In this document: positions 8,552 through 17,370 of the stretch, piece by piece | Numbering within the stretch: position 1 is the stretch's first letter | How the letters are laid out: each line of letters starts with the position of its first letter | Source of the DNA: Paenibacillus sp. RC334 | GTDB lineage: Bacteria > Bacillota > Bacilli > Paenibacillales > Paenibacillaceae | Assembly (NCBI RefSeq): GCF_030034735.1 | Contig: NZ_CP125370.1 | Location: 1,612,001 to 1,676,000, forward strand | Direction of reading: 5' to 3' | DNA: 64,000 nucleotides | Notes under the pieces: generated by a model | Told to the model about the DNA's origin: nothing | Databases searched by the model: none | The model's input: only the letters and a program-made list of their open reading frames with translations | Program-made: the position numbers and the translations under genes

Positions 8552-8860
8552 ATGGCAAATCAAGGCGGAAGTTCGTACACAAATCAAGGTAACAAGGCAA
8601 ACGCAGGAAGTCAGTACAAAGCGGAATTTGCCCAAGACAACTCGGTAGGTGTCGTTTCTCAAAAGGTGAAAAAGTCCGAGCAAAATAAAATTCAGGACAA
8701 CTACCAGACACCAAATGAGAAATATAGCGAAGAATTCGCAGCAGATCAAGGCGGCACAAGCTCTGTCGCACAAAAGGTACAAAACTCCAGCCGCAGCAAA
8801 GTTCAAAACAATGCTCAAACACCGAACGAAAAATTCGACGAAAACTTTAACACGAAATAA
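8552..8860 (+). CDS. sspE: Gamma-type small acid-soluble spore protein
   Basis: A 102-residue, very polar protein rich in Gln, Asn, Lys and Ser and lacking Cys and Trp. It contains two imperfect repeats (QYKAEFAQDN/VSQKVKKSEQNKIQDNYQTPNEKY and SEEFAADQ/VAQKVQNSSRSKVQNNAQTPNEKF), with the xEFA motif that marks GPR-cleaved gamma-type SASPs. Gamma SASPs are amino-acid stores degraded at germination and do not bind DNA. The ATG at 8552 follows GGGAGG; a TTG three codons earlier would overlap that site. A sigma-G-like promoter lies upstream and a terminator follows 20 bases after the stop. Confidence 0.85.
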   Translation: MANQGGSSYTNQGNKANAGSQYKAEFAQDNSVGVVSQKVKKSEQNKIQDNYQTPNEKYSEEFAADQGGTSSVAQKVQNSSRSKVQNNAQTPNEKFDENFNTK

Positions 8861-8880
8861 AAAGCATATACGATTGACAA

Positions 8881-8908
8881 TGCTCCGGATTCATATCCGG
8901 GGCATTTT
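8881..8908 (+). terminator. Intrinsic terminator of the SASP gene
   Basis: TGCTCCGGAT, a TCAT loop and ATCCGGGGCA form a 10-bp stem (one G-U pair) followed by TTTTG. Confidence 0.85.
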
Positions 8909-8969
8909 GTGTTTGAACAAGGCGTAAGCTATCATGGAGTAAAAGGTTTTATCTCCTTTTTAATTGTTT

Positions 8970-8986
8970 TTAAGGTGGAATTAAGG
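8970..8986 (+). promoter_or_regulatory. Candidate OmpR-type response-regulator box upstream of htrA
   Basis: TTAAGG is repeated exactly after five bases (TTAAGGTGGAATTAAGG), an 11-bp period like that bound by tandem OmpR/PhoP-family dimers. It lies 70 bases before the htrA start and may be read by the regulator encoded right after htrA. No experimental support; the region is AT-rich. Confidence 0.35.
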
Positions 8987-9055
8987 TTTAAAGTGCAAAA
9001 TAAAGTCAGCTAAACAACACCACCTTGAAGCATAGGGTTTGGGAGGAGATATACA

Positions 9056-10651
9056 ATGGACGAATTTAAAAATAATAATTCCGGACGCCGGGATGACAAC
9101 GATCAGGTTGAATCCGATAAAACAACCCGGCAAAATGATTCAAACGGTTCCTCATATTACTATTCGTACGGTCCCTTTTCTTCGGTTCAATCAGATGGAC
9201 AACGCAAGGATGGGAAGCTTGTAGAGAAGGACGTTGAGATTACGCCACCGCAGGCGGTAAGGCCTCTTCCTTCCTCTTACCATCGTGCCGGGGCTGAACA
9301 ACAACAAGACGGCTCGGGTCGGAACGGTGGTAACTGGCAATTTAAACAAAATAAACCCAAGTCCCAGGTAAAGACGATTTTCCTATCCTTTTTGGCCGGG
9401 ATGCTGGTTATTACGGTTCTGATGTACACGGCCGACCGCACGAATATGTTCACTCCTGAGACGGCGTTGACTTCGGCGGCAGCTGAAAGCGGAGAAACGA
9501 CTAATTCGGGAACGACGAGTCAGTTACCTAACGCAGTTCCGGCTGTGATGCCTTCCGGCACTGCAGACGTTCAATCCGTTGTGGCCAAAGCGGGTCCGGC
9601 AGTCGTCAAAATTGAAACACTGGCTAAGCAATCTAGTAGCAGTGGCAGACAAAGCAGTCCTTATTATAATGACCCGCTATATCAATATTTTTTCGGTAAT
9701 CAGTATGGAGACAGTGGTAATAGCGGAAACAACGGCAGCAGCAATGAAAATGAAGGCAGCAACAGCGGACAACTGACTCCGCTTGGTATTGGTTCCGGCT
9801 TTATTTTCGATAAAACGGGCTACATCCTGACGAACAATCACGTTGTTGAAGGCGCGAATGTGGTCCAGGTCACGGTAGAGGGAACCAATAAGCCTTATGA
9901 AGCCAAAGTGCTGGGCAAAAATGCAGACCTGGATCTGGCTGTGCTGAAAATTGAAGGCAAGGATAACTTCCCGACGGTAACGTTAGGCAACTCCGAAAAT
10001 GCTAAAGTCGGTGAGTGGATGGTAGCCATCGGTAACCCTGAAGGCTTCGAGCATTCGGTAACAGCCGGGGTGTTGAGTGCGAAGGAACGTACGATTACCA
10101 TTAACAGTGAGTCTACGGGAAAACCTACTCAATATAAACATTTAATTCAGACCGATGCGTCCATTAACCCGGGGAACTCTGGTGGCCCTCTGTTGAACCT
10201 GCAAGGACAGGTTATCGGCATGAACGTAGCTGTCAGTGCTGACGCACAGGGAATCGGGTTTGCGATTCCGTCCAATACGATTTTGGAAGTCGTCGACAAG
10301 CTGAAAAACAATCAGCCTATTCCGAAAGAACCCGTTCCTTTCATTGGCGCAAGTCTGTTGAATCTGAGTCCCGAAGTAGCCAAGGAATTGGGGACAACCC
10401 TGACTGAAGGCTCAGTGGTGCGGGATATTATCTACAAATCACCAGCTTATCAGGCGGATCTGCGTCCTTATGATGTGATTATCGGAGCTAATGGTACTCC
10501 TTACAGCACATCACAGGAGCTGATCGATTTCATTCAAAAGCAAAAAGTGGGTACAGCACTGACGCTTAACATTGAACGGGCAGGACAGAAAAAGGATGTC
10601 CAGTTAAAAGTGGGTAACAAGAACGACTTTAGCTCGACTCTTCAACAGTAA
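9056..10651 (+). CDS. htrA: Membrane-anchored HtrA/DegP-type serine protease
   Basis: A 531-residue protein: a hydrophilic cytoplasmic N-terminus of about 105 residues, one membrane segment (near 108-124), a low-complexity Ser/Gly/Asn linker, a trypsin-like domain and one C-terminal PDZ domain (about 430-525). The catalytic triad is visible as H262 (TNNHVV), D293 (DLDLAVL) and S375 (NPGNSGGPLL). It degrades misfolded proteins at the outer face of the membrane. GGGAGGAG precedes the start. It is followed by a two-component system, an arrangement that recalls B. subtilis CssRS control of htrA. Confidence 0.92.
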   Translation: MDEFKNNNSGRRDDNDQVESDKTTRQNDSNGSSYYYSYGPFSSVQSDGQRKDGKLVEKDVEITPPQAVRPLPSSYHRAGAEQQQDGSGRNGGNWQFKQNKPKSQVKTIFLSFLAGMLVITVLMYTADRTNMFTPETALTSAAAESGETTNSGTTSQLPNAVPAVMPSGTADVQSVVAKAGPAVVKIETLAKQSSSSGRQSSPYYNDPLYQYFFGNQYGDSGNSGNNGSSNENEGSNSGQLTPLGIGSGFIFDKTGYILTNNHVVEGANVVQVTVEGTNKPYEAKVLGKNADLDLAVLKIEGKDNFPTVTLGNSENAKVGEWMVAIGNPEGFEHSVTAGVLSAKERTITINSESTGKPTQYKHLIQTDASINPGNSGGPLLNLQGQVIGMNVAVSADAQGIGFAIPSNTILEVVDKLKNNQPIPKEPVPFIGASLLNLSPEVAKELGTTLTEGSVVRDIIYKSPAYQADLRPYDVIIGANGTPYSTSQELIDFIQKQKVGTALTLNIERAGQKKDVQLKVGNKNDFSSTLQQ

Positions 10652-10798
10652 TTCAATCATTCTTAAAAGTGAAAAATGTGAAAAGAAGCGGAAGGAAGCT
10701 ACCTTCCGTTTCTTGCTGTATGCGGCAGCAAGATGCTACACGCGTCTACTCCTGCTACAATAGAGTGAAAAGAAGATAATAAAGGAGCTCGATGGTGT

Positions 10799-11488
10799 AT
10801 GCGTTCTACCGTTCTGATTATTGATGACGATGAAAAAATTGTGTCCATGCTGCGCAGAGGGCTGGCCTTCGAGGGCTATGAAGTGATGACGGCTGCCAAC
10901 GGCGCAGAGGGATTGAATAAAATGCTTACAGCTGAGCCAGACGTTGTCGTGCTGGATGTGATGATGCCTCAACTGGATGGTTTTGAGGTATGCCGTCGCA
11001 TGCGGGAGGGAGGAAGTACGGTGCCCGTTCTGATGCTTACAGCCAAGGACGAGGTGGAGAACCGGGTCAAGGGACTGGATCTGGGTGCAGACGACTATCT
11101 CGTCAAGCCGTTTGCTCTGGAGGAGCTACTGGCTCGTGTGCGGGCGCTTCTGCGCCGTAAAACCGAGCAGCAGGATCATAATGGACATCGACTGACCTTC
11201 GAAGATTTACAGCTGGATAACGAATCGCGTGAAGTGGTTCGCGGCGGCAAGCGGCTGGAGCTGACGGCAAAGGAATTTGAACTGCTCCACTTGTTTATGC
11301 AAAACCCGAAGCGCGTTCTGTCTCGTGATCTGATTATGGACAAAATTTGGGGTTATGACTACAGCGGAGAGTCAAACGTGCTAGAAGTGTATATTGCCAT
11401 GCTCCGACAAAAAACGGAGCAGGATGGCGGCAAACGGCTCATTCGTACGATTCGGGGAGCGGGTTATATTTTAAGAGGTGATGTGTAA
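10799..11488 (+). CDS. OmpR-family response regulator
   Basis: A 229-residue protein with a receiver domain (acidic pocket DDDEK near residue 9, phospho-acceptor Asp in VVVLDVMMPQLDG, Lys in DDYLVKPF) and a C-terminal winged helix (LTAKEFELLHLFMQNPKRVLSRDLI ... YIAMLRQKTE ... IRTIRGAGYIL). AAAGGAG precedes the start. The kinase gene begins two bases after its stop. Given the position behind htrA it may respond to envelope or secretion stress; the stimulus is not readable from sequence. Confidence 0.92.
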   Translation: MRSTVLIIDDDEKIVSMLRRGLAFEGYEVMTAANGAEGLNKMLTAEPDVVVLDVMMPQLDGFEVCRRMREGGSTVPVLMLTAKDEVENRVKGLDLGADDYLVKPFALEELLARVRALLRRKTEQQDHNGHRLTFEDLQLDNESREVVRGGKRLELTAKEFELLHLFMQNPKRVLSRDLIMDKIWGYDYSGESNVLEVYIAMLRQKTEQDGGKRLIRTIRGAGYILRGDV

Positions 11489-11490
11489 TT

Positions 11491-12969
11491 ATGCCTATTC
11501 GTTGGCGACTGACAGCTTGGTATTCCAGCATCTTGGCTATAGTACTTGTTATGTTTGGACTGGCTATTTACGGACTGGTATATTATTACACATATAATGA
11601 AGTGAAAAGTCAGCTTATGAACCAGACGCCACGTATTAACAAGCAGTTACTGCTTACCGTCAAAGGAGGACTGTTTGAGGTCCCCAATCTGGATTTGGGC
11701 TTGGTGCAGGGTCGTGGAATTGATGAATCACAGCTATATGTACAAATTTATAATTATACATCCGGTGTCACCAAGACGACGCAAAATATGAAAAATCTCG
11801 ATATTACCTTTCCGGTTCCATCCACAGCGGCAGGAGCGGTTCAAAATGAGGGAATTCGACGTGTAAGTGTGGATGGGGATTCCTTTATGATTTATCAGCA
11901 ACCGATCAAATCTGAGGAACTGGGATTAGTGGTTGGACTGTTACAGGTGGGGCAATTTACAGGCTCTCAGGATCGGCTTATGAACAGGCTGCAAAGTGTG
12001 CTTGTATACGGTTCGTTATTTGCTTTACTCGCCGCTGCGACCTCAGGCCTCTTTTTAGCCCGCAAGTCCATGAAGCCGCTGGTCAAGGTGATCGAAGGGG
12101 CTAATCAGATTCAGTCCAGTAATGATTTGAGTGTTCGCATTGAATATGATGGACCGCCAGATGAAATTGGGCAACTGATCGCGACGGTTAACAAGATGCT
12201 GGGGCGTACGGAGGTTTTTTATAAGGAGTTGGAGGATGCTTATGGAGCCCAGCGCCGCTTTGTAGCCGATGCTTCCCATGAACTGCGTACGCCGCTTACG
12301 ACAATCCGAGGCAACGTTGATTTTTTGCTTAAAATGTGGACTACCGAGCCGGGAGACCGACCCGATATGGATGAAGCGATGATTCGTGAACTCTCTATGG
12401 AGGCCCTGAGTGATATGGCGGATGAAGGAAAACGGATGAGCCGTCTGGTTGGCGATATGCTGTCGCTCGCCAGAGCAGATACAGGGAAAACCTTCGAGAA
12501 GGCCCCGGTGGCGCTGGAACCACTCGTAAGTGAGGTTGCCCGGCGTGCTCAATTTTTGGAGCGGACGTCCGAATGGAATGTGGGTGACTTTTCGATACTG
12601 AATGGCGTTTATATGGATGGCAGTAAGGATTATTTGCAGCAAATGCTGTTCATTTTCATAGATAATGCGTTCAAATATACACCTGAAGGTATGGTCCGGT
12701 TTGATGCTATCGTCTATCAGGGACAGGTAGGTCTGCGGATTAGTGATACAGGCATCGGGATGGACAAGAGTGAGGTTCCCTTTATTTTTGACCGCTTTTA
12801 TCGGGCGGATGAGTCGCGCGGGGTGACGGAGGGAATTGGCTTGGGTTTGTCCATTGCCAAGTGGATTATAGATGAGCATCACGGGTCCGTGGAAGTGGTT
12901 ACACGCCAAGGGGAAGGGACGACATTTATCATCTGGCTTCCGGTCAGCTTTTCCGCGCCTTTGGAATAG
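11491..12969 (+). CDS. Membrane sensor histidine kinase (HAMP, HisKA, HATPase)
   Basis: A 492-residue kinase with two membrane segments (near residues 10-32 and 168-190) enclosing an extracellular sensor of about 135 residues. A HAMP linker, the dimerisation/phosphorylation helix (FVADASHELRTPLTTIRGN, with the acceptor His) and an ATPase domain (IDNAFKYTP for the N box, ISDTGIGMD for G1, FDRFYRADESRGVTEGIGLGLSI for F/G2) follow. Partner of the regulator directly upstream. The extracellular domain shows no recognised fold by eye. Confidence 0.92.
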   Translation: MPIRWRLTAWYSSILAIVLVMFGLAIYGLVYYYTYNEVKSQLMNQTPRINKQLLLTVKGGLFEVPNLDLGLVQGRGIDESQLYVQIYNYTSGVTKTTQNMKNLDITFPVPSTAAGAVQNEGIRRVSVDGDSFMIYQQPIKSEELGLVVGLLQVGQFTGSQDRLMNRLQSVLVYGSLFALLAAATSGLFLARKSMKPLVKVIEGANQIQSSNDLSVRIEYDGPPDEIGQLIATVNKMLGRTEVFYKELEDAYGAQRRFVADASHELRTPLTTIRGNVDFLLKMWTTEPGDRPDMDEAMIRELSMEALSDMADEGKRMSRLVGDMLSLARADTGKTFEKAPVALEPLVSEVARRAQFLERTSEWNVGDFSILNGVYMDGSKDYLQQMLFIFIDNAFKYTPEGMVRFDAIVYQGQVGLRISDTGIGMDKSEVPFIFDRFYRADESRGVTEGIGLGLSIAKWIIDEHHGSVEVVTRQGEGTTFIIWLPVSFSAPLE

Positions 12970-13079
12970 GCTATAATAGGAAGGCAACTACATCATAGAA
13001 TTGGCCGGTAAAGGCTTGGATGCCGCAGCTACCCAGTTTTTGGAGCTGTATACTGTGTCGAAGAAAGCGGGTGCTATTT

Positions 13080-14036
13080 TTGGAAGTGCTCAGAATTTCG
13101 CCCCGGGGTTACTGCTACGGCGTAGTCGATGCCATGGTATTGGCTCGTCAGGCGGCCAGAAACTTGGATTTACCTCGGCCTATTTATATACTAGGCATGA
13201 TTGTGCATAACAGTCATGTCACAAATTCCTTCGAGGATGAGGGAATTATTACACTGGACGGCCCTAACCGTATGGAGATTTTAAGCCAGGTGGAGAGTGG
13301 TACCGTTATTTTCACCGCCCATGGTGTATCCCCTGAGGTTCGCAAGCTGGCTCGCGATAAGGGGCTGACTACGGTTGATGCAACTTGCCCGGACGTCACG
13401 AAGACCCATGATCTGATTCGGGAGAAGTCTGCCGAGGGATATCAGATTATTTATATCGGCAAAAAGAATCATCCCGAGCCGGAGGGAGCTATCGGCATTG
13501 CTCCCGACCATGTTCATCTGATCGAGAAGGAAGAGGAGATCGACAGCCTTACATTGTCTGCGGGCAAAATCCTGATCACGAATCAGACGACTATGAGTCA
13601 GTGGGACATCAAGCACATTATGAAAAAGCTGCTGGAGAAGTTCCCGGGTGCCGAAATACACAATGAAATCTGTCTGGCCACTCAAGTGCGTCAGGAAGCG
13701 GTAGCGGAGCAAGCCGGACAGGCGGATCTGGTGATTGTCGTTGGCGATCCGCGCAGTAACAATTCAAACCGATTGGCTCAGGTGTCTGAGGAAATTGCGG
13801 GTACAACAGCTTACCGTATTTCCGATGTAACAGAGCTGAAGCGGGAATGGCTGGAGGGCGTTCACAAGGTAGCAGTGACCTCTGGAGCTTCTACGCCTAC
13901 GTTGATTACGAAAGAGGTTATTTTGTACCTGGAGCAATATGATCCGGCTAACCCGGATACATGGGAGATTCAGCGGACGATTGATATGAAGAAGCTGCTA
14001 CCCCCTGTGCGTGAAAAGTCAAAAACGACTAAATAA
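13080..14036 (+). CDS. ispH: 4-hydroxy-3-methylbut-2-enyl diphosphate reductase (IspH)
   Basis: The last enzyme of the MEP isoprenoid pathway, a [4Fe-4S] protein that makes IPP and DMAPP. The three cluster cysteines are seen in [26 protein letters not shown] and [18 protein letters not shown] and SGASTPT are also conserved. A TTG at 13080 gives [14 protein letters not shown] and 318 residues, close to the 314 of B. subtilis; the frame is open further upstream (ATG at 13020), but that extension does not resemble the family. No clear ribosome site was found for the TTG, so the start is uncertain. A TATAAT lies at about 12972, upstream. Confidence 0.9.
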   Translation: MEVLRISPRGYCYGVVDAMVLARQAARNLDLPRPIYILGMIVHNSHVTNSFEDEGIITLDGPNRMEILSQVESGTVIFTAHGVSPEVRKLARDKGLTTVDATCPDVTKTHDLIREKSAEGYQIIYIGKKNHPEPEGAIGIAPDHVHLIEKEEEIDSLTLSAGKILITNQTTMSQWDIKHIMKKLLEKFPGAEIHNEICLATQVRQEAVAEQAGQADLVIVVGDPRSNNSNRLAQVSEEIAGTTAYRISDVTELKREWLEGVHKVAVTSGASTPTLITKEVILYLEQYDPANPDTWEIQRTIDMKKLLPPVREKSKTTK

Positions 14037-14052
14037 TTTGTAACAGATCATG

Positions 14053-14093
14053 GCTGCTATTCGGAAAGGGACTCCCGGATAGCAGCTTTTTTT
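14053..14093 (+). terminator. Intrinsic terminator of ispH
   Basis: GCTGCTAT and ATAGCAGC pair, with an inner CGG/CCG extension, and are followed by seven T residues. Confidence 0.85.
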
Positions 14094-14312
14094 GAATTGG
14101 ACGCTAGACCCACCCGGACTAAATCGGCATCACGAGGATCGAAATTGCAGGCCAGTATTCAGGATAATTAAGTCTTGACGAGTACAGGCAAAACAGGTAT
14201 ATTTACTTTAACGAATAAAAGCTTAAAAGCGAACAAGCGAACAAGCGTTTAAGTGATATAATGTCATCTGTAAATGGTCCATTAAATATGTTTAATAGAG
14301 AGGAAGAAAAAT

Positions 14313-15350
14313 ATGATCGTTATCGCTGGTGTCCAAACACCTGAAGAACATATCCAGGCTATTGTTGCAGTTATTGAAAAAGAAGGTTTGCAGGCTCATG
14401 TTTCCCATGGATCGGATCGTACGATTATCGGGCTGATCGGCAGTGTAGAGCCCAAGTTGGCTGAACACCTGCGCCAAATGAAGGGCGTAGAGAATGTAGT
14501 CAAAATATCGAAGTCTTACAAATTGGCGAGCCGTGATTTTCATCCCGAAAACACCGTCATCTCTATCAAAGGTGTGAATATCGGCGGAGGCGAGCTTGTT
14601 ATTATGGGTGGACCATGCGCCGTTGAGTCTGCTGCGCAGATTGACGAAATCGCTGCATTGGTTAAAGCTGCGGGCGCACAAGTTCTCCGTGGAGGTGCTT
14701 TTAAGCCGCGTACGGGTCCTTACAGCTTCCAAGGAACGGGTGTAGAAGGTTTGATCATGATGGCCGAGGCGGGCAAGAAGCATGACCTGCTGACCATCAC
14801 AGAGGTTATGACACCCGAATACGTGGATATCTGTGCGGAGTATGCGGATATTTTGCAAGTAGGTACACGTAACATGCAAAATTTTGATCTGTTGCGCAAG
14901 CTGGGAACCTGCGGCAAACCAGTGCTGCTCAAACGTGGTTTCAGTTCGACTTACGATGAGTTCCTGAATGCTGCCGAGTATATTTTGGCGGGCGGTAACC
15001 CGAATGTTATGCTGTGTGAGCGCGGAATCCGGACATTTGAAACCTACACTAGAAATACGCTGGACCTGTCAGCTATTCCTGTTCTGCAACAACTGAGCCA
15101 TTTGCCGGTTATTTCCGACCCGAGCCATGGCACAGGGCGCCGTGAGCTGGTTGTTCCTATGACGAAGGCTTCGGTGGCTGCCGGAGCAGACGGGTTAATT
15201 ATTGAAATGCACACGGACCCCGACAATTCGATGACGGGTGATGGTGTACAATCCCTGTTCCCGGATCAATTTTCAGATTTGCTGAAAGATTTGGAATTGC
15301 TGGCTCCAGCTGTAGGAAAAACATTTCATACGCCTAGTACCATTTCTTAA
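14313..15350 (+). CDS. aroF: 3-deoxy-7-phosphoheptulonate synthase (AroF-type, with N-terminal regulatory domain)
   Basis: The first enzyme of the shikimate pathway, condensing PEP and erythrose 4-phosphate. At 345 residues it has an N-terminal ferredoxin-like domain (about 1-70) and a TIM barrel of the DAHP/KDO8P type. Motifs are GGPCAVES, RGGAFKPRTGPYSFQG, LLKRGFSST, CERGIRTFE and the metal-binding DPSHGTGRRE. This is the beta-type form found in Thermotoga and many Firmicutes, in which the N-terminal domain mediates feedback by Tyr or Phe. GAGAGGAAG precedes the ATG; TATAAT at about 14257 may be the -10 element. Confidence 0.93.
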   Translation: MIVIAGVQTPEEHIQAIVAVIEKEGLQAHVSHGSDRTIIGLIGSVEPKLAEHLRQMKGVENVVKISKSYKLASRDFHPENTVISIKGVNIGGGELVIMGGPCAVESAAQIDEIAALVKAAGAQVLRGGAFKPRTGPYSFQGTGVEGLIMMAEAGKKHDLLTITEVMTPEYVDICAEYADILQVGTRNMQNFDLLRKLGTCGKPVLLKRGFSSTYDEFLNAAEYILAGGNPNVMLCERGIRTFETYTRNTLDLSAIPVLQQLSHLPVISDPSHGTGRRELVVPMTKASVAAGADGLIIEMHTDPDNSMTGDGVQSLFPDQFSDLLKDLELLAPAVGKTFHTPSTIS

Positions 15351-15416
15351 AACCAATACTTAACATTAATGCATAAAAGTTTTGCCGCAACGCAGTCATT
15401 TGATTAAAATCGCCCC

Positions 15417-15441
15417 AAAAGCCCGATGTTTCGGGCTTTTT
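15417..15441 (+). terminator. Intrinsic terminator of the DAHP synthase gene
   Basis: AAAAGCCCGA, a TGTT loop and TCGGGCTTTTT form a compact GC-rich stem with a T-run. Confidence 0.88.
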
Positions 15442-15510
15442 GTGCTATTCAAATGTTATCAAGAGCGTAAGCATATCTAACATTAGTTTAAAAAATACCT
15501 TACATAGCTA

Positions 15511-15540
15511 TTGACCCGTGTCATGTTTGAGATTTATAAT
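15511..15540 (+). promoter_or_regulatory. Sigma-A-type promoter of the glutamine synthetase gene
   Basis: TTGACC at 15511-15516 and TATAAT at 15535-15540 are 18 bases apart, about 80 bases before the start codon. TGTCAT and ATGACG form an imperfect inverted pair around the -10 element. No GlnR/TnrA consensus (TGTnA-n7-TnACA) was found here. Confidence 0.65.
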
Positions 15541-15621
15541 GACGACAGAAAAAAACATTCGATCATGAACATTTCAGGGTTGTATAAGACTTAATGTTCG
15601 GAAAATTGGGAGGAAGAAGAC

Positions 15622-17046
15622 ATGTCCGTTGAAAATGTATTAAAAACAATTCAGGAAAATAATATTGAGTGGGTAGATTTTCGCTTTGTAGATTTGTCCG
15701 GCCGTGCTCACCATATTTCGTTGCCAGCTTCCGAAGTAGATGAAGAAACATTTGTTAACGGTGTTGCTTTCGACGGTTCTTCCATTCCCGGCTATCGTGG
15801 CATCGAGGAATCCGACATGGTTATGCTGCCCGATGCGGAAGCGGTTTTTATCGACCCTTTCACTCAGCATCCTACACTGAATATTCTGTGTGACATTGCT
15901 ACGCCAGACGGCGAAAAATACGACCGCGATCCTCGCGGCATTGCAAGAAAAGCAGAAGAATTCCTGAAAACTGCTGGTGTAGGTACAAAAGTTAACTTTG
16001 CACCTGAATCCGAATTTTTCATTTTTGACGAAGTGCGCTATGGAAGCAGTATGAACAGCTCCTCCTTCTTTGTAGATTCCGAAGAAGCAGCTTGGAATAC
16101 GAATCGCAAGGAAGAGGGCGGCAATCTGGGCTTTAAAGTGGGAGTGAAGGGCGGATATGTGCCTGTAGCGCCAGTAGACACCCAACAAGACATCCGTAGT
16201 GAAATGTGCCGTTTGCTTGAAGAAGCAGGTCTGAGAATTGAGCGCCATCACCATGAGGTTGCTACGGCAGGCCAGGCGGAAATTAACTTCCGTTTTGATA
16301 CACTCAAGAAAACAGCTGATAATCTGCTTGTTTATAAATACATTGTACACAACACAGCTCGTCAATACGGTAAAGTGGCAACATTTATGCCAAAACCACT
16401 CTTTGGAGACAACGGAAGCGGTATGCACGTTCACCAATCCATTTTCGATGGAGACACTCCTTTGTTCTACGAAAAAGGTGCTTACGCTAACCTGAGCGAA
16501 CTGGCCCTTCATTACATTGGCGGTATCCTGTACCATGCACCAGCGCTGATCGCTTTGACGAACCCAAGTACGAACTCGTTCAAGCGTCTCGTTCCAGGCT
16601 ATGAAGCTCCAGTTAACCTGGTATTCTCCAAAGGTAACCGTTCTGCGGCTGTCCGTATTCCAGTAGCGGCTGTTACGCCTAAAGGCTGTCGGATCGAGTT
16701 CCGTACACCAGACTCCACAGCTAACCCTTACCTGGCCTTCTCTGCAATGCTGATGGCGGGTCTGGATGGCATCAAGCGCAAACTGAACCCGATCGAATTG
16801 GGATATGGTCCACTTGATACGAACATCTATGAGCTGTCTGACGCTGAAATTGGTAAAATCCGCAGTGTTCCTGCTTCGCTGGATGAGGCTTTGGATGCTC
16901 TGGAAGCTGACTACGAGTTCTTGACAGAAGGCGACGTATTTACGAAGGACTTTATTGATAACTATGTAGAGCTCAAACGTTCTGAAGCTAAATCGGTTAA
17001 CATCCGTGTTCATCCGCACGAATACAGCCTGTATTTCGACTGCTAA
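15622..17046 (+). CDS. glnA: Type I-beta glutamine synthetase
   Basis: A 474-residue enzyme that forms glutamine from glutamate, ammonia and ATP. Family motifs are FDGSSIPGYRGIEESD, APESEFFIFD, HHHEVATAGQAEINF, MPKPLFGDNGSGMHVHQS, NPSTNSFKRLVPGYEAP and the NRSAAVRIP loop. Length and the segment SSMNSSSFFVDSEEAAWN with EGGN match the GSI-beta subclass (E. coli-like) rather than the roughly 444-residue GSI-alpha enzyme that GlnR-containing Firmicutes normally use. Tyr403 in DTNIYELSDAE aligns with the adenylylated Tyr of E. coli. It stands alone, with its own promoter and a strong double terminator; no glnR is adjacent. Confidence 0.93.
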   Translation: MSVENVLKTIQENNIEWVDFRFVDLSGRAHHISLPASEVDEETFVNGVAFDGSSIPGYRGIEESDMVMLPDAEAVFIDPFTQHPTLNILCDIATPDGEKYDRDPRGIARKAEEFLKTAGVGTKVNFAPESEFFIFDEVRYGSSMNSSSFFVDSEEAAWNTNRKEEGGNLGFKVGVKGGYVPVAPVDTQQDIRSEMCRLLEEAGLRIERHHHEVATAGQAEINFRFDTLKKTADNLLVYKYIVHNTARQYGKVATFMPKPLFGDNGSGMHVHQSIFDGDTPLFYEKGAYANLSELALHYIGGILYHAPALIALTNPSTNSFKRLVPGYEAPVNLVFSKGNRSAAVRIPVAAVTPKGCRIEFRTPDSTANPYLAFSAMLMAGLDGIKRKLNPIELGYGPLDTNIYELSDAEIGKIRSVPASLDEALDALEADYEFLTEGDVFTKDFIDNYVELKRSEAKSVNIRVHPHEYSLYFDC

Positions 17047-17122
17047 TAGCAGTTAATAAATGAGCTGCATGGTTGCTCTTAAATAACAATCATTAGTTAA
17101 TAAAACAAGCAGCATAGCTGCC

Positions 17123-17165
17123 TTGAATACTAACCATTTGCCTATGGGTAACGGTTAGTATTCAA
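17123..17165. repeat. Long inverted repeat after glutamine synthetase
   Basis: TTGAATACTAACC and GGTTAGTATTCAA are perfect 13-base arms around a 17-base loop that itself holds TGCC/GGTA pairing. It precedes the terminator hairpin by three bases and may protect the mRNA 3' end. Confidence 0.7.
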
Positions 17166-17168
17166 GAT

Positions 17169-17199
17169 AGGTCTCCGGTTTTTAAGCCGGGGACCTTTT
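17169..17199 (+). terminator. Intrinsic terminator of glutamine synthetase
   Basis: AGGTCTCCGG and CCGGGGACCT form a 10-bp stem (one G-U pair) with a TTTTTAAG loop and a TTTT tail. Confidence 0.85.
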
Positions 17200-17298
17200 A
17201 ACATTAAATTAAATACCACAAAATTAAGATGTTAAATATACTTACATTCACATCTTTGTCACATCGTAAATGAAATCGGCAACTTTTTTTAACAAGTC

Positions 17299-17327
17299 TT
17301 GAACGCTCCTATGATTACTGCTATCAT
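17299..17327 (+). promoter_or_regulatory. Sigma-A-type promoter of serC
   Basis: TTGAAC at 17299-17304 and TATCAT at 17322-17327 with a 17-base spacer, about 45 bases before the start codon. Confidence 0.5.
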
Positions 17328-17370
17328 AGCGATAATATCCGCACCAGAGTAGAGAAGGGATGGGAATTTG

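Noticed and set aside
12055..12987. 310-codon frame antisense to the first sensor kinase
   Set aside because: It lies entirely over well-supported kinase motifs and has no ribosome site.
13020..13079. N-terminal extension of IspH from the ATG at 13020
   Set aside because: The extra 20 residues do not resemble IspH, and the family start [14 protein letters not shown] begins at the TTG at 13080.
15444..15621. GlnR/TnrA operator before glutamine synthetase
   Set aside because: No sequence fits TGTnA-n7-TnACA; only an imperfect TGTCAT/ATGACG pair was found.
15640..17019. 459-codon open frame antisense to glutamine synthetase
   Set aside because: It mirrors the codon bias of the true gene, has no ribosome site, and its product is Cys/Phe/Arg-rich with no domain.
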